Positions 53,981 to 62,960 of a DNA stretch of 64,000 bases are shown here, piece after piece; the first letter of the stretch is position 1, and the number at the start of each line of letters is the position of its first letter. A program made the position numbers and the translations under genes. The notes beneath the pieces are model-generated. The model did no database searches. It saw nothing but the letters and a program-made list of their open reading frames with translations, and had not been told where the DNA came from. Source of the DNA: an uncultured Myxococcales bacterium (lineage in GTDB: Bacteria; Myxococcota_A; Bradymonadia; UBA7976; VGTA01); the NCBI GenBank assembly GCA_937146725.1, contig CAKZRU010000112.1:1-64000 (forward strand), read 5' to 3'.

Positions 53981-54715
53981 ATGTTTAAGGCTCGGACAGC
54001 GTATACGAGATGCTTATATTCATTGCTTATCTTAAGCTTAGTTTTAAACACTCTCTTTTTTACTCAAGCTTCACCAAGTCGAGCGAGTACACTGCAAGCT
54101 TTGACCCTAGGCCAATTGAGCCGATTGAGTGCTTTAGTTTTTGAAGGTAAGGTTTTAAGTAAAGAGGTCATTGAAGATGAAAAAGGTCGTATTTGGACTC
54201 AGTATCAACTAGAGGTGATTGAATTATGGAAGGGTAAAAAGATTGAAAAAAACAGTCTTTTAGAACTTACGATTTTAGGAGGTAGTCTTGGTGAAGGAGT
54301 CGTAAAAAGAACTCAGGTGATTCATGGTCAAGTTCAATTAGAAGAAGCACAGCAGGGGGTTTTCTTTTTAGAGAAAACTGCTCAAGGTCAGTATGTATTT
54401 ACAGGCATGTCGCAAGGTTTTTATGAGATTATTGAGCTTAATGGACAGCTGTGGGCTAAGCGAGAAGTAGATGAACAACATCTATATGCCAAAGTGAGTG
54501 CACAATCTTTTGCGTCAGTACAATACTCACCAAACTTTAAACCTTTAAATGAACTTAAGTCCTTAGTGATTCACGGCGCAAAAAAAGTCCCAAGTTTACA
54601 AAATCGTTCGCATGAAATCTATCCTGTAAAAGTCCGATCTAAGTCTGTTCATCGAATTAAAGACAGTCATCTTGTACCAAGTTCTCAAGTACCAAGTTCT
54701 CAAGGAGTAAAGTAA
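53981..54715 (+). CDS. Exported protein coupled to the matrixin gene
   Basis: A 244-residue protein with a signal peptide (hydrophobic residues about 12-30). Residues 40-170 form a beta-rich domain: LTLGQLSRLSALVFEGKVLSKEVIEDEKGRIWTQYQLEVIELWKGKK, then LELTILGGSLGEGV and GVFFLEKT. This pattern, a surface-loss-like strand followed by KG and GG turns, is one I associate with secreted deltaproteobacterial proteins found beside matrixin-type proteases, though I cannot name the family. The C-terminus ends in repeats of VPSSQ. Its TAA shares a base with the next ATG (TAATG), so the two are translationally coupled and may work together, for example as inhibitor, chaperone or substrate-binding partner. 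Confidence 0.7.
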   Translation: MFKARTAYTRCLYSLLILSLVLNTLFFTQASPSRASTLQALTLGQLSRLSALVFEGKVLSKEVIEDEKGRIWTQYQLEVIELWKGKKIEKNSLLELTILGGSLGEGVVKRTQVIHGQVQLEEAQQGVFFLEKTAQGQYVFTGMSQGFYEIIELNGQLWAKREVDEQHLYAKVSAQSFASVQYSPNFKPLNELKSLVIHGAKKVPSLQNRSHEIYPVKVRSKSVHRIKDSHLVPSSQVPSSQGVK

Positions 54716-56409
54716 TGCGTTTCATACCAATGAATGCCTTGAAGCTGACAATACTGGTGACTTGCTTTTTTCATAGCTCTTTGGCCTTAGCTTATAATTT
54801 TACCGGCAGTAAGTGGACACTTAATACCGGAGGAAGTGTGCCCTACAAAGCCAATTCAAGTTTAAGTGGGGATTTGGCTGATAGTGATTGCCTAGCGGCC
54901 ATTCAAAGAGGTTTTCAAGTGTGGACTGATCTGTCTTGTTCATATATGGCTTGGAATTATACCGGACGAACTCAGATTGTAGCTTGGGGCGTTAGTGATG
55001 GAGAAAATGTGGTGAGTTGGCGTGAAGATTCATGGGATGATTCAGCAGCTGCTTTAGCGATCACTTCCTCAATCTTTAATTTTCAAGGATTTATTGACAC
55101 AGATATCAAGTATAACGGCTTTCATCATCGCTGGGCGGTTGTGGGTAGTCAAGGCACCGGAACTGATGTTGAAAGTGTAACAGCTCATGAGGTGGGTCAT
55201 GCGATTGGTTTAGACCACACAAATGTTTCAGGAAGCACGATGTGGCCTTCAACCGGTCCCAATGACACCAGCGCCCGAACTCTAGGTCAAGACGACATCG
55301 ATGGGGCTTGTGCTCTTTATCCGTCCGGTGGTGAGGCTCCGGTAGTTCCCGATGAACCTCCACCACAGGAAGGCACTGCCAACTTTGGTGAATCCTGTGC
55401 CCAAGAATTATGTGTTGATCCCTTGTTCTGTGTTAGTGATGGAATGGATCAGTTTTGCTCACAAAATTGTGACTCCACTACGCCCTGCCCTAATAATTAT
55501 TACTGCGCCCAACTGTCATCAGGTAATGGAGCATGTGCACCTGGCATGGCTCCCGAAGTTGAAAGAGTTGGTTTTAACGAACCTTGCGGAGAACAAATCG
55601 CCTGTGAGGCAGGTTTAATCTGCATAAGTGATGGGGATGAGAGCTATTGTAGTGGTCCTTGTAACCAGGGGCTATGTCCAGAAGGTATGCAGTGTGCAGG
55701 ATTACAGGGGGGAGGTGATGTATGCGCTCGAGGAACTGCGACACCTGCACCAGAGTTTGGCCAGTTATGTGAGGAAAGCGGGCGTTGTGCCGAAGGTTTA
55801 TTTTGTTTAAATGACCCTTTATATGTCAGTGAAGTGAATGGAGAGCTTTTACCCTATTGTTCTAAGGAATGTGGTAATGGCTGTCCCCAAGGGTATCGCT
55901 GTGTGGATTTAGAGCCAAGTGGTGATGCCTGTCAAAAAATCCCTAGTGCTGGAGAACGTGGCATCGGCGATGAGTGTTGGCAGAATCCGGAAGATCCTTT
56001 TGCTGAGCCTAGCTGTGGAGAGGATCTCCGTTGCAGTGGCAGTCGACGTGATCCAAATACTCAAGAACTAATCGAGCCGGGTATTTGCACCATGTCTTGT
56101 AATATAGATTCTTGCTGCCCTCAAGGTTGGGGCTGTGCCGGTGTGACTCCATTTCTTGCGTTGTGTGTAGAGGGCACAAATGATGATGAAGCTTTAGAAT
56201 GTAGTGGCGAGAAACCGAGTCTTGAAAGTCTAAATCGCAATGGGAATGAGAACGAGTCGGGACCGGCATTGGTCATGGAGGCAAATGCCGAAGATAGCTG
56301 TTCAACCGGAATAAATCATCAATCTCGCAACTTTTTACACCTATTTTGTCTCTTTGTTGGGCTTATGGTATTATTTAGAATACGTCTTAAGCAATCTGAG
56401 CACAATTAG
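54715..56409 (+). CDS. Matrixin-type metalloprotease with cysteine-rich region and C-terminal anchor
   Basis: A 564-residue protein. Signal peptide ends LALAY (about residue 27). The protease domain is at about 30-200 with the zinc motif HEVGHAIGLDH (158-168) and a Met-turn GSTMWP, as in matrixins (metzincins). A Pro/Glu linker follows. Residues about 225-490 are cysteine-rich modules (FGESCAQELCVDPLFCVSDG type, several copies). The last 30 residues are a hydrophobic helix (NFLHLFCLFVGLMVLF) and a basic tail, resembling MYXO-CTERM-like sorting ends though without a clear tripartite motif. It likely cleaves proteins outside the cell while held at the surface. Coupled to the upstream exported protein. 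Confidence 0.88.
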   Translation: MRFIPMNALKLTILVTCFFHSSLALAYNFTGSKWTLNTGGSVPYKANSSLSGDLADSDCLAAIQRGFQVWTDLSCSYMAWNYTGRTQIVAWGVSDGENVVSWREDSWDDSAAALAITSSIFNFQGFIDTDIKYNGFHHRWAVVGSQGTGTDVESVTAHEVGHAIGLDHTNVSGSTMWPSTGPNDTSARTLGQDDIDGACALYPSGGEAPVVPDEPPPQEGTANFGESCAQELCVDPLFCVSDGMDQFCSQNCDSTTPCPNNYYCAQLSSGNGACAPGMAPEVERVGFNEPCGEQIACEAGLICISDGDESYCSGPCNQGLCPEGMQCAGLQGGGDVCARGTATPAPEFGQLCEESGRCAEGLFCLNDPLYVSEVNGELLPYCSKECGNGCPQGYRCVDLEPSGDACQKIPSAGERGIGDECWQNPEDPFAEPSCGEDLRCSGSRRDPNTQELIEPGICTMSCNIDSCCPQGWGCAGVTPFLALCVEGTNDDEALECSGEKPSLESLNRNGNENESGPALVMEANAEDSCSTGINHQSRNFLHLFCLFVGLMVLFRIRLKQSEHN

Positions 56410-56436
56410 ACGACACTGATCAATAAAGGCGAGTTA

Positions 56437-57084
56437 ATGAGTCAAGACCCAAAAGAGTCAATAGAGAGCAATTCTGAAAACACCAAAGACCAAGAACGTT
56501 TTAGCGATCCCAAGCTTGCGATCAACCGAGTGTATACTCGCCATGGGGATCAAGGCGAAACTAGGCTTGTCGGTGGTCAAAAGGTTTCAAAGGCGGACTT
56601 AAGAATTGAATCTTATGGGACTGTTGATGAGCTGAATGCGTATATTGGAGCCGCCCGTTTATCTTGCCTTGAAATCGACTGCCAAGAACTTGCAGAGGTT
56701 TTATATGGTGTACAAAATGCCCTGTTTAATTTAGGTTCACTATTAGCGACTAAAAAAGAGGATTTACACCCTTTACAGCCCCAAGTCACTAGTGAAGATG
56801 TAGCCCGTTTGGAACAGACGATTGATCACTATAATCAAGGACTACCAGAGTTAAGAAGCTTTGTGCTGCCAGGTGGTAATCGACCTAATGTTGAGTTACA
56901 TATGGCCCGTACAATTTGCCGAAGGGCCGAGCGTATCTGTGTTCGCTTAGCAAGTTTAGAAGATATTGGTGAGCAAGCAATCCCCTACTTAAATCGACTT
57001 TCTGATGCACTTTTTGTATGGAGTCGTTGGGTGGTTTACTATCAAAAGCTAGAAGAACACCTATGGACACCCAACAAAAGTTGA
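56437..57084 (+). CDS. Cob(I)alamin adenosyltransferase, PduO type
   Basis: A 215-residue enzyme with the PduO/MMAB pattern: NRVYTRHGDQGETRLVGGQKVSKADLRIESYGTVDELNAYIG (ATP-binding), VQNALFNLGSLLA, SFVLPGG, HMARTICRRAERICVRL, and YLNRLSDALFVWSRWV. It makes adenosylcobalamin from cob(I)alamin and ATP. An N-terminal extension of about 25 charged residues precedes the domain. No B12-dependent enzyme and no cobalamin riboswitch is in the window. Its end overlaps the start of the triheme cytochrome gene by 22 bases. Confidence 0.93.
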   Translation: MSQDPKESIESNSENTKDQERFSDPKLAINRVYTRHGDQGETRLVGGQKVSKADLRIESYGTVDELNAYIGAARLSCLEIDCQELAEVLYGVQNALFNLGSLLATKKEDLHPLQPQVTSEDVARLEQTIDHYNQGLPELRSFVLPGGNRPNVELHMARTICRRAERICVRLASLEDIGEQAIPYLNRLSDALFVWSRWVVYYQKLEEHLWTPNKS

Positions 57085-57896
57085 GCATGGGATCTATCAT
57101 AATAAAGTATAGACTAAGCCTAGTTGTCGCATTGATCATTGTGCTGTTTAGTCTGTGTATCTTGAAGGCCCGAGCTCAAGTTCCTTTAGACCAAAGTTCT
57201 AAAGCGCTGAGTCCAGTACCAAGTATGATACTTTCGGGCTCAGTAGAGTCTTGGCAACAACGAGCGCAGGCATGGTATACCTCTCAAGACCTTAAGTCTC
57301 AAAGGCGACAAATGCGAGACATGAGTCGACCTTTAAAACGTCCATGCTATTATTGTCATACTCGCAATTTTAAGGGATATATTGACTCTACCTACTTGAT
57401 CAGTCTGCAAATGATGGCTATTAGTGCAGAACAAGGGCTTGCCTGCAAAGACTGTCATATTGGACAAAGAGCTCTGAATACACTTGGGGCCAAATCTCTT
57501 ATTCAATGGCGATATTCGGCAAAATATAAAAAAGACTGTCGTGATTGCCATCAAAATCAAGGGCAATTCAAGCATTTAACCCCACAGGGAAAAGAATCGG
57601 TAGATCATTTAATCTCCGATCTGCAAAAACAAGAATCCGTTAAAGAAGTGTCAGCAGATGTCACAAAGGTTTTTATTGAGCAGTTAAGGAAAGTGAAACA
57701 GGAAATTACAATCATTCCTACTTCTCAAAAAACACCTCAATCAAAAGTAAAAACGCTGATTCAGCCAAAAGGCGCAGCCTTCTTGAATATCGATAAAAAT
57801 ACACTAAAAACGACTCCCCCTAGGTCTAAGAAATCTTTAAATGACAATAAGTTAGGTCAAAAAAACATAATTCCGGACCACAAAGAAACTCCCTAG
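57063..57896 (+). CDS. Membrane-anchored triheme c-type cytochrome
   Basis: A 277-residue protein. A single N-terminal hydrophobic segment (about residues 18-36) exports or anchors it. Three haem motifs, CYYCH (95-99), CKDCH (128-132) and CRDCH (159-163), are spaced 31-33 residues apart as in small cytochrome c7/c3-like electron carriers. The C-terminal 110 residues are basic, low-complexity and unlike known cytochromes. The ATG at 57063 lies inside the adenosyltransferase gene; the ATG at 57087, just after that stop, is possible too. It may pass electrons in the periplasm; no reductase is adjacent. Confidence 0.75.
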   Translation: MDTQQKLSMGSIIIKYRLSLVVALIIVLFSLCILKARAQVPLDQSSKALSPVPSMILSGSVESWQQRAQAWYTSQDLKSQRRQMRDMSRPLKRPCYYCHTRNFKGYIDSTYLISLQMMAISAEQGLACKDCHIGQRALNTLGAKSLIQWRYSAKYKKDCRDCHQNQGQFKHLTPQGKESVDHLISDLQKQESVKEVSADVTKVFIEQLRKVKQEITIIPTSQKTPQSKVKTLIQPKGAAFLNIDKNTLKTTPPRSKKSLNDNKLGQKNIIPDHKETP

Positions 57897-57987
57897 CTTG
57901 TTTATTTACCAAGCAAGGTTTATGGTAAAGAAACAACAGACTATTCTGTTTACTTAATCGCTCCTCTCTGCATAACGAGGTATAAAA

Positions 57988-59760
57988 ATGTCAACTGACT
58001 CCTCAATTCCAAGTTCTGACGTTTTGATGAAAGATACACCTGATTCTTCTGAAGAAGAAATGGCTCTTGTAGATCATCAAGAGCATGTACACGAGATGAT
58101 TTCCGAGTCTACAAAGGGATATTCAGTAGAGACTCTACCATCGTTAAGTGCTGAATCAAGCGACTTAAGAAAGGTATTGGATCAAGAAATGAAAGCCCTT
58201 GCACCGGCTCCAAAAGAGCTTCAAGACTTCTTACCACCAGAAGATGATGAAGCTGAAGAGTCAAGTCAGGTTGTGACTGAAGCTGATGAAGCAAGACTAG
58301 ATGGTCATATTGAAGATGAACTTCTTGATAAAGATTCAAGTGCACCTCGCGTTCCATCTTTGGGATTGGATGCTTTAGGTGACTCTCAAACTCCACAACC
58401 AGTGAGCTTGACGCCTGAACCTAAGAACTTTGATCAGCTTGGAGCAGATGAAACGCACGCATTAGGGATGGATGAAAGTCATCCTAATTTGAGTGTATTA
58501 CCAATTCTACCCGCCGATCTAGATCTGATTGCCCATTCTCCACCAACGCAAGTGAGCTTGCCAAAAAATCAAACATTAAGTGAACTTGAAGATGTTGTTC
58601 ACGAAAGTATTGAAGAAGAGCTTAGTCCTGTTCCACGGGTTATTTCCAGCTTACCTCATCAAAGAAAATTGCCTGAGAAAAGCTGTCGAAAGTTAGAAGC
58701 CTTTCTCAACTCTTTGGAAACTGCCCGAGGATCAAATGTACTGATTGTGATTAAAGGTCATCCAGATCCGGACAGTTTGGGCAGTGCATCGGCCCTACAA
58801 TATTGCTATCGAGAGTTTGAGATTCAGTCAGCGATCCTATATTTTGATGAAATCTCACATCCGGAGAACCGTGCTTTGGTTAAAGTCATCGAGATGGAGA
58901 TGACTTTGTATGATGAGCATTTTGATTTTAGTGGCTTTGACTATTTATCCTTTGTAGATAGCCAAGATGCAACAATCAATGGCTATGATATGACCACACT
59001 TCCTCCCATATTAAGCTTTATAGATCATCATAAGGAAACCGGTAAAGTACAGGCAGATTTTATTGATATTCGTGAGGATCTAGGGGCGACCAGTACGATT
59101 TTTGCTGAGTATATTGAATATGTTCCCGAATTCTCATTGCAAAAGAGCTTAGCAACACACGCTTATATTGCGACCGCCTTGATGCATGGAATTAGAACCG
59201 ATACCGATGATCTTATGTTAGCTTCTGCGCAAGACTTTCATGCGGCTGGTTACCTTAGGCAATTTATAGATCGTGACTTGCTACGCATGGTCAGTAAGCA
59301 GTCAGTCACTGCCCGTACCATGGAAATCATAACAAAGGGCCTAAACAATAAAATTATTAAAGGCACTTTCCTTTTAGCAGGTGTTGGTTTTGTTCGTGAA
59401 GAAGACCGAGATGGTATCGCTCAGACTGCTGACTTCTTAATTCGACATGAAGGCGTTGAGACCGCAGTGGTTTTTGGGATTGTAAATGATAAGTATGTAG
59501 ATGGGTCATTAAGAACCTCTTCAGCTACAGTAGATCCTGATCGCTGGCTGAAAGAGTTATTCGGTAATGATGAGTCCGGACGACCCTTTGGAGGAGGACG
59601 TCGTAATAAAGGTGGCTTTCGGGTACCCTTGGGCTTGTTAGGTCGTTCACCCAATCGCAAAGCTTTATGGCAACTTGGTGAACAAACGATTCATGATATT
59701 ATCTTTGAAAAAATTGGTGAAAAAGATAATGGCGTGGATGGGAATAGTTCCAAAGGTTGA
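57988..59760 (+). CDS. DHH-family phosphoesterase with long acidic N-terminal extension
   Basis: A 590-residue protein. Residues 1-225 are acidic, Ser/Glu/Pro-rich and probably disordered. The DHH domain follows with VIKGHPDPDSLGSA (metal Asp residues), FVDSQDA, DHH at 346-348 (SFIDHHKETG) and REDLGATSTIFAEYI. The C-terminal DHHA1-like domain ends in GGGRRNKGGFRVPLG. Relatives such as NrnA degrade nanoRNA and pAp, and others cleave cyclic dinucleotides; which applies is not readable. The extension is odd for the family and is not repeated elsewhere in the window. ATG start with ACGAGG upstream. Confidence 0.85.
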   Translation: MSTDSSIPSSDVLMKDTPDSSEEEMALVDHQEHVHEMISESTKGYSVETLPSLSAESSDLRKVLDQEMKALAPAPKELQDFLPPEDDEAEESSQVVTEADEARLDGHIEDELLDKDSSAPRVPSLGLDALGDSQTPQPVSLTPEPKNFDQLGADETHALGMDESHPNLSVLPILPADLDLIAHSPPTQVSLPKNQTLSELEDVVHESIEEELSPVPRVISSLPHQRKLPEKSCRKLEAFLNSLETARGSNVLIVIKGHPDPDSLGSASALQYCYREFEIQSAILYFDEISHPENRALVKVIEMEMTLYDEHFDFSGFDYLSFVDSQDATINGYDMTTLPPILSFIDHHKETGKVQADFIDIREDLGATSTIFAEYIEYVPEFSLQKSLATHAYIATALMHGIRTDTDDLMLASAQDFHAAGYLRQFIDRDLLRMVSKQSVTARTMEIITKGLNNKIIKGTFLLAGVGFVREEDRDGIAQTADFLIRHEGVETAVVFGIVNDKYVDGSLRTSSATVDPDRWLKELFGNDESGRPFGGGRRNKGGFRVPLGLLGRSPNRKALWQLGEQTIHDIIFEKIGEKDNGVDGNSSKG

Positions 59761-59831
59761 GGCTTAGGGTTAAATACTTAAACTCATGGCACCGGTAGTT
59801 TAAGGATGTACTTCATCACAACGAGATCAAT

Positions 59832-62800
59832 ATGAATAAAAACTTAGGCTTATTATGCGCAGTTGCCCTGGTCGGCTTTATCACCTTGGCCTGTGACGAT
59901 GAAACAAGCTCAACAGAGTCTGAAAGTACTTCGGAATTACAACTTATTTTTGATTTAGATCGAGAATATAATGAACCTAATGGCATCGGCGAACTAAGTT
60001 TTCCCTTACCTAATGATTCAATCTTTAGTTCTAAGGAAACCTGGGCATTAACAAAGCCTCTTGGTGAAGTGAGGCTATTATCTGATTGGCAAGAGCAACT
60101 CTCGTTACTTGGGGGGGCACCACTTTATCCAATTTTGAGCGCCCCCTTAAGTCAAAAGATTGAACTAGATGACTTACTTTTACGACAAACTAATGATTCG
60201 ATGCTTGATGATGCCATTTATCTTATGTGCTTGTCAGCTGCCTGTAAGGGGGAATTGATTCCCTTAGATTTTGGCTTAGTTTCTCAAGATTATGGACTTT
60301 TTAACGAGTTAAATGCCTTAGCTGAAAGTAGCCCATATCCTAGTCCAAAACTCTTAAGTCCTTTGAGTACGCCATTATCACCTATGTTTGCACAAGAGGA
60401 AAAACTCGCTGACTTAAAAGTCATCCTCGAACAAGTAGCCGAGCCGGTGAACTCACTCATTTGGAATCGCGAGCAACAAGATAATGGCTATGTACTACTT
60501 TCAGATGCACCAAGCTTAGGCGAGCGTGCACAAGTTTTAAACTTTAGACCTAAAACAAGTTTAAAGCCTAAGTGTGAATATGCAGTCTTATTGACCAAGG
60601 CTTTACGTTCTAATGACAGCACGATGAGTACTCGTGTTATGGGGAAGATGCCATCTTCTTTGAGTGGTAAAAAAGCCAAAATTGAAGCCTTGATGGAAGC
60701 TGGGGCTTTACCCGCAAATACCCTAGCCAGCTTTTGGACCTTTACCACCGGTGACCCCACACAACTTAAGTTAGCGTTACGTCAAGCTGTGACTCAAGAG
60801 CTTATGAATGATGATCAAGGCTTTAATGAAGTGGCCAAAAAAAGTGCTAACTTTAGTCATGGTGTAGCGACAACTCATCGGTGGGCAAGTAGAGAAAGTG
60901 AGGCGGCTTGTGAAGCTCGAGAAGGCCTTGATTGTAGGGTAGATCTTGAGCAACAAGCGCTTCCCCTTCATGGTGTGAGAGCACTAGCAATGGCTTGGGC
61001 TGATGCACAAGGAAATAGTTCAGAGCAGCAGACAGCTCTTTATCAAAGCTATCAAGCAGTTAAAGGCCTATTTAGTGGTGAATTAAATACTTGGTATGTG
61101 GCTAAATGGCAGGGAGCCTCAAATGCAAATCAGCTAAAATTACAAGCCGATAAAAGAGCTTTTTGGTGCGTTATTCCAAGTACTGGTGAATATGTTGATC
61201 GTGAATTAAATGCACAAACACGACAATCCCCTTTTCCGGTGATCTTATGGGCTGATGACTCCGGTCATGAAAGACTAAACTTACTCTTATGGGCTGGCTA
61301 CTTTGCCCGAGCTGGTTTTGCCTCATGCGCGATCGAAAGTACTGTGAAAGATCAGGCTTTGAGTCCTGAGTTTAATTTAGCGTTGAGTATTAAGTGGCGA
61401 GACTATGGTTTTTCAAGCAGTTTAGCCCAAGATGTCCTCGATCCGGATATCGATAAAAGACTCTATCAAAACAGTAGTTTAGCTCAGGTTAATCGGCCTT
61501 TAAACCGAGCTTTGACCCAACAACAATTTACTTGGTGGCTTAGTCAAGGAAATATGGGCCCACTTGATCAAGAGTTTAATACCTTAAAAGCCTTAACTTT
61601 GCTTCCAAATGAAGCAGTGGACACTGAGCTTGAGTCTCAAGAGTATCCTTTGGGAGCTTTGGTTTATGCAGGAGAAGGCGAGGGCGCAAGTGCGGCCATA
61701 ATCAGTGGAGTGATGGATCCCAATACTTCAGCTGTCGTGAGTGTTGATTTATCTGCAGACTTTAATCAACAGCATCTTATCGGTATTGGACGAGGTGCTT
61801 CTGATCAGTTTTTAAACAGAGATTTAGGACCTTGGCTCATTTGGGATCATGCTCTATCTGCTTGGCGCTGGACAGCCGACTCACAAGGTCAAGCAAGTAT
61901 GCAAATACAAGATCAAGACGGCCAAACCTTACCCTTAAGTGATCATTATCAAGATGAGCGTTTTAGTCTAGAAAGACTAAATGGTAAATGGGTAGCACTA
62001 TATAACCAAGATCAAAAGATAACAGGGCAAAAAGTAAAGATCAGCATTGACTCTAATCCGGTTTTATCTGTTCCTAGCATGAAGGGGGATTTAATCCGTT
62101 TACAAGTCTTTGGTAGTCCCGAGGCTCAAGCTTGGGATGTAGAGAGCTCTGTGAATTTCATCGCTCCTTATTCAGGTGCTGCGGGTTTAGCCGGCACCGA
62201 AACTGCAAGATCTTGTTGGCGACTGAAGCAGTGGGAACATGCACTTGATGATCCCTTGGAACTCAGTTCATGGATTAAAGGAAGCGAAGGAAGCTCCGTA
62301 CAGGAGTTAAGAACCTTGATGATCGCTCATCCGCGTGCAATGGCTAAGCCCTTAGCGGCCTCCTTAAGAATGAGCGAGTTTTTAGATTTAGACTTTGAGC
62401 GTAAGCGTTCTGAACTCTATGGACTTAGTGCTAAAGCCTTCTTAGTTTTAAGCCAAGCTTATGAAGCAAGTCGAGCTTGGGGGCTTCCTTGGATGGATTG
62501 GGATGATCTAGACCTTTTAGATATGATGACACCCGCCTTTACGCGGAACGTGCAACTGTCCTTACAACGCCAAAGTTTTTCTGGTGGCTATCATGCTTTA
62601 AAGATGCCTTGGCGTTTAAGCCAATCATCAGGCTTAGCTTTACCCGAAGATCCAGAAGAACCCTTAGAAACGATGACCGTAAACTTAATCAATCGGTTTT
62701 TACATGGTTTATCTTATCAGGCGAGTCCTGAAGAACTCAATGATCGTTGCTTAAACGAACTTTCTCCCTCACTTAAAGCTTGTGCTTTCTTGAGTGTAAC

Positions 62801-62837
62801 AGCCGATGAGCTTGAAGCTTTGAACTCTGCAGAATAA
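59832..62837 (+). CDS. Large lipoprotein, possible alpha/beta-hydrolase relative
   Basis: A 1001-residue lipoprotein (lipobox ITLAC, Cys21; Ser/Thr/Glu-rich linker). Early motifs FDLDREYNEPNGIGELSFPLPND and YAVLLTKALRSND...FWTFTTGDP recall the N-terminal domain of bacterial virulence-factor lipases and SbsA-type Ig-like domains. The middle has PFPVILWADDSGHERLNLLLWAGYFARAGFASCAIES, as in alpha/beta hydrolases, and YAGEGEGASAAIISG could be a nucleophile elbow, but the GxSxG motif is not canonical. Function uncertain: an esterase-like surface protein or a non-catalytic descendant. Monocistronic by spacing. Confidence 0.7.
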   Translation: MNKNLGLLCAVALVGFITLACDDETSSTESESTSELQLIFDLDREYNEPNGIGELSFPLPNDSIFSSKETWALTKPLGEVRLLSDWQEQLSLLGGAPLYPILSAPLSQKIELDDLLLRQTNDSMLDDAIYLMCLSAACKGELIPLDFGLVSQDYGLFNELNALAESSPYPSPKLLSPLSTPLSPMFAQEEKLADLKVILEQVAEPVNSLIWNREQQDNGYVLLSDAPSLGERAQVLNFRPKTSLKPKCEYAVLLTKALRSNDSTMSTRVMGKMPSSLSGKKAKIEALMEAGALPANTLASFWTFTTGDPTQLKLALRQAVTQELMNDDQGFNEVAKKSANFSHGVATTHRWASRESEAACEAREGLDCRVDLEQQALPLHGVRALAMAWADAQGNSSEQQTALYQSYQAVKGLFSGELNTWYVAKWQGASNANQLKLQADKRAFWCVIPSTGEYVDRELNAQTRQSPFPVILWADDSGHERLNLLLWAGYFARAGFASCAIESTVKDQALSPEFNLALSIKWRDYGFSSSLAQDVLDPDIDKRLYQNSSLAQVNRPLNRALTQQQFTWWLSQGNMGPLDQEFNTLKALTLLPNEAVDTELESQEYPLGALVYAGEGEGASAAIISGVMDPNTSAVVSVDLSADFNQQHLIGIGRGASDQFLNRDLGPWLIWDHALSAWRWTADSQGQASMQIQDQDGQTLPLSDHYQDERFSLERLNGKWVALYNQDQKITGQKVKISIDSNPVLSVPSMKGDLIRLQVFGSPEAQAWDVESSVNFIAPYSGAAGLAGTETARSCWRLKQWEHALDDPLELSSWIKGSEGSSVQELRTLMIAHPRAMAKPLAASLRMSEFLDLDFERKRSELYGLSAKAFLVLSQAYEASRAWGLPWMDWDDLDLLDMMTPAFTRNVQLSLQRQSFSGGYHALKMPWRLSQSSGLALPEDPEEPLETMTVNLINRFLHGLSYQASPEELNDRCLNELSPSLKACAFLSVTADELEALNSAE

Positions 62838-62960
62838 AAGCCACGCTAAATGAATGACAAAGTTTTTATTTCAGAGTAAGGTCAGAATATAAGCATAAGC
62901 AAGGCAACGATAAAGTACTTGGCAATATGATAATATATAATCAAAGAGAGGTGGAACTCT

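Noticed and set aside
56100..56440. Cobalamin riboswitch before the adenosyltransferase, or before the FecCD importer at 16115-16330
   Set aside because: Upstream sequence of the adenosyltransferase is coding or only 27 bases long, and no B12-box pattern (GCCACTG-like) was seen in either place.
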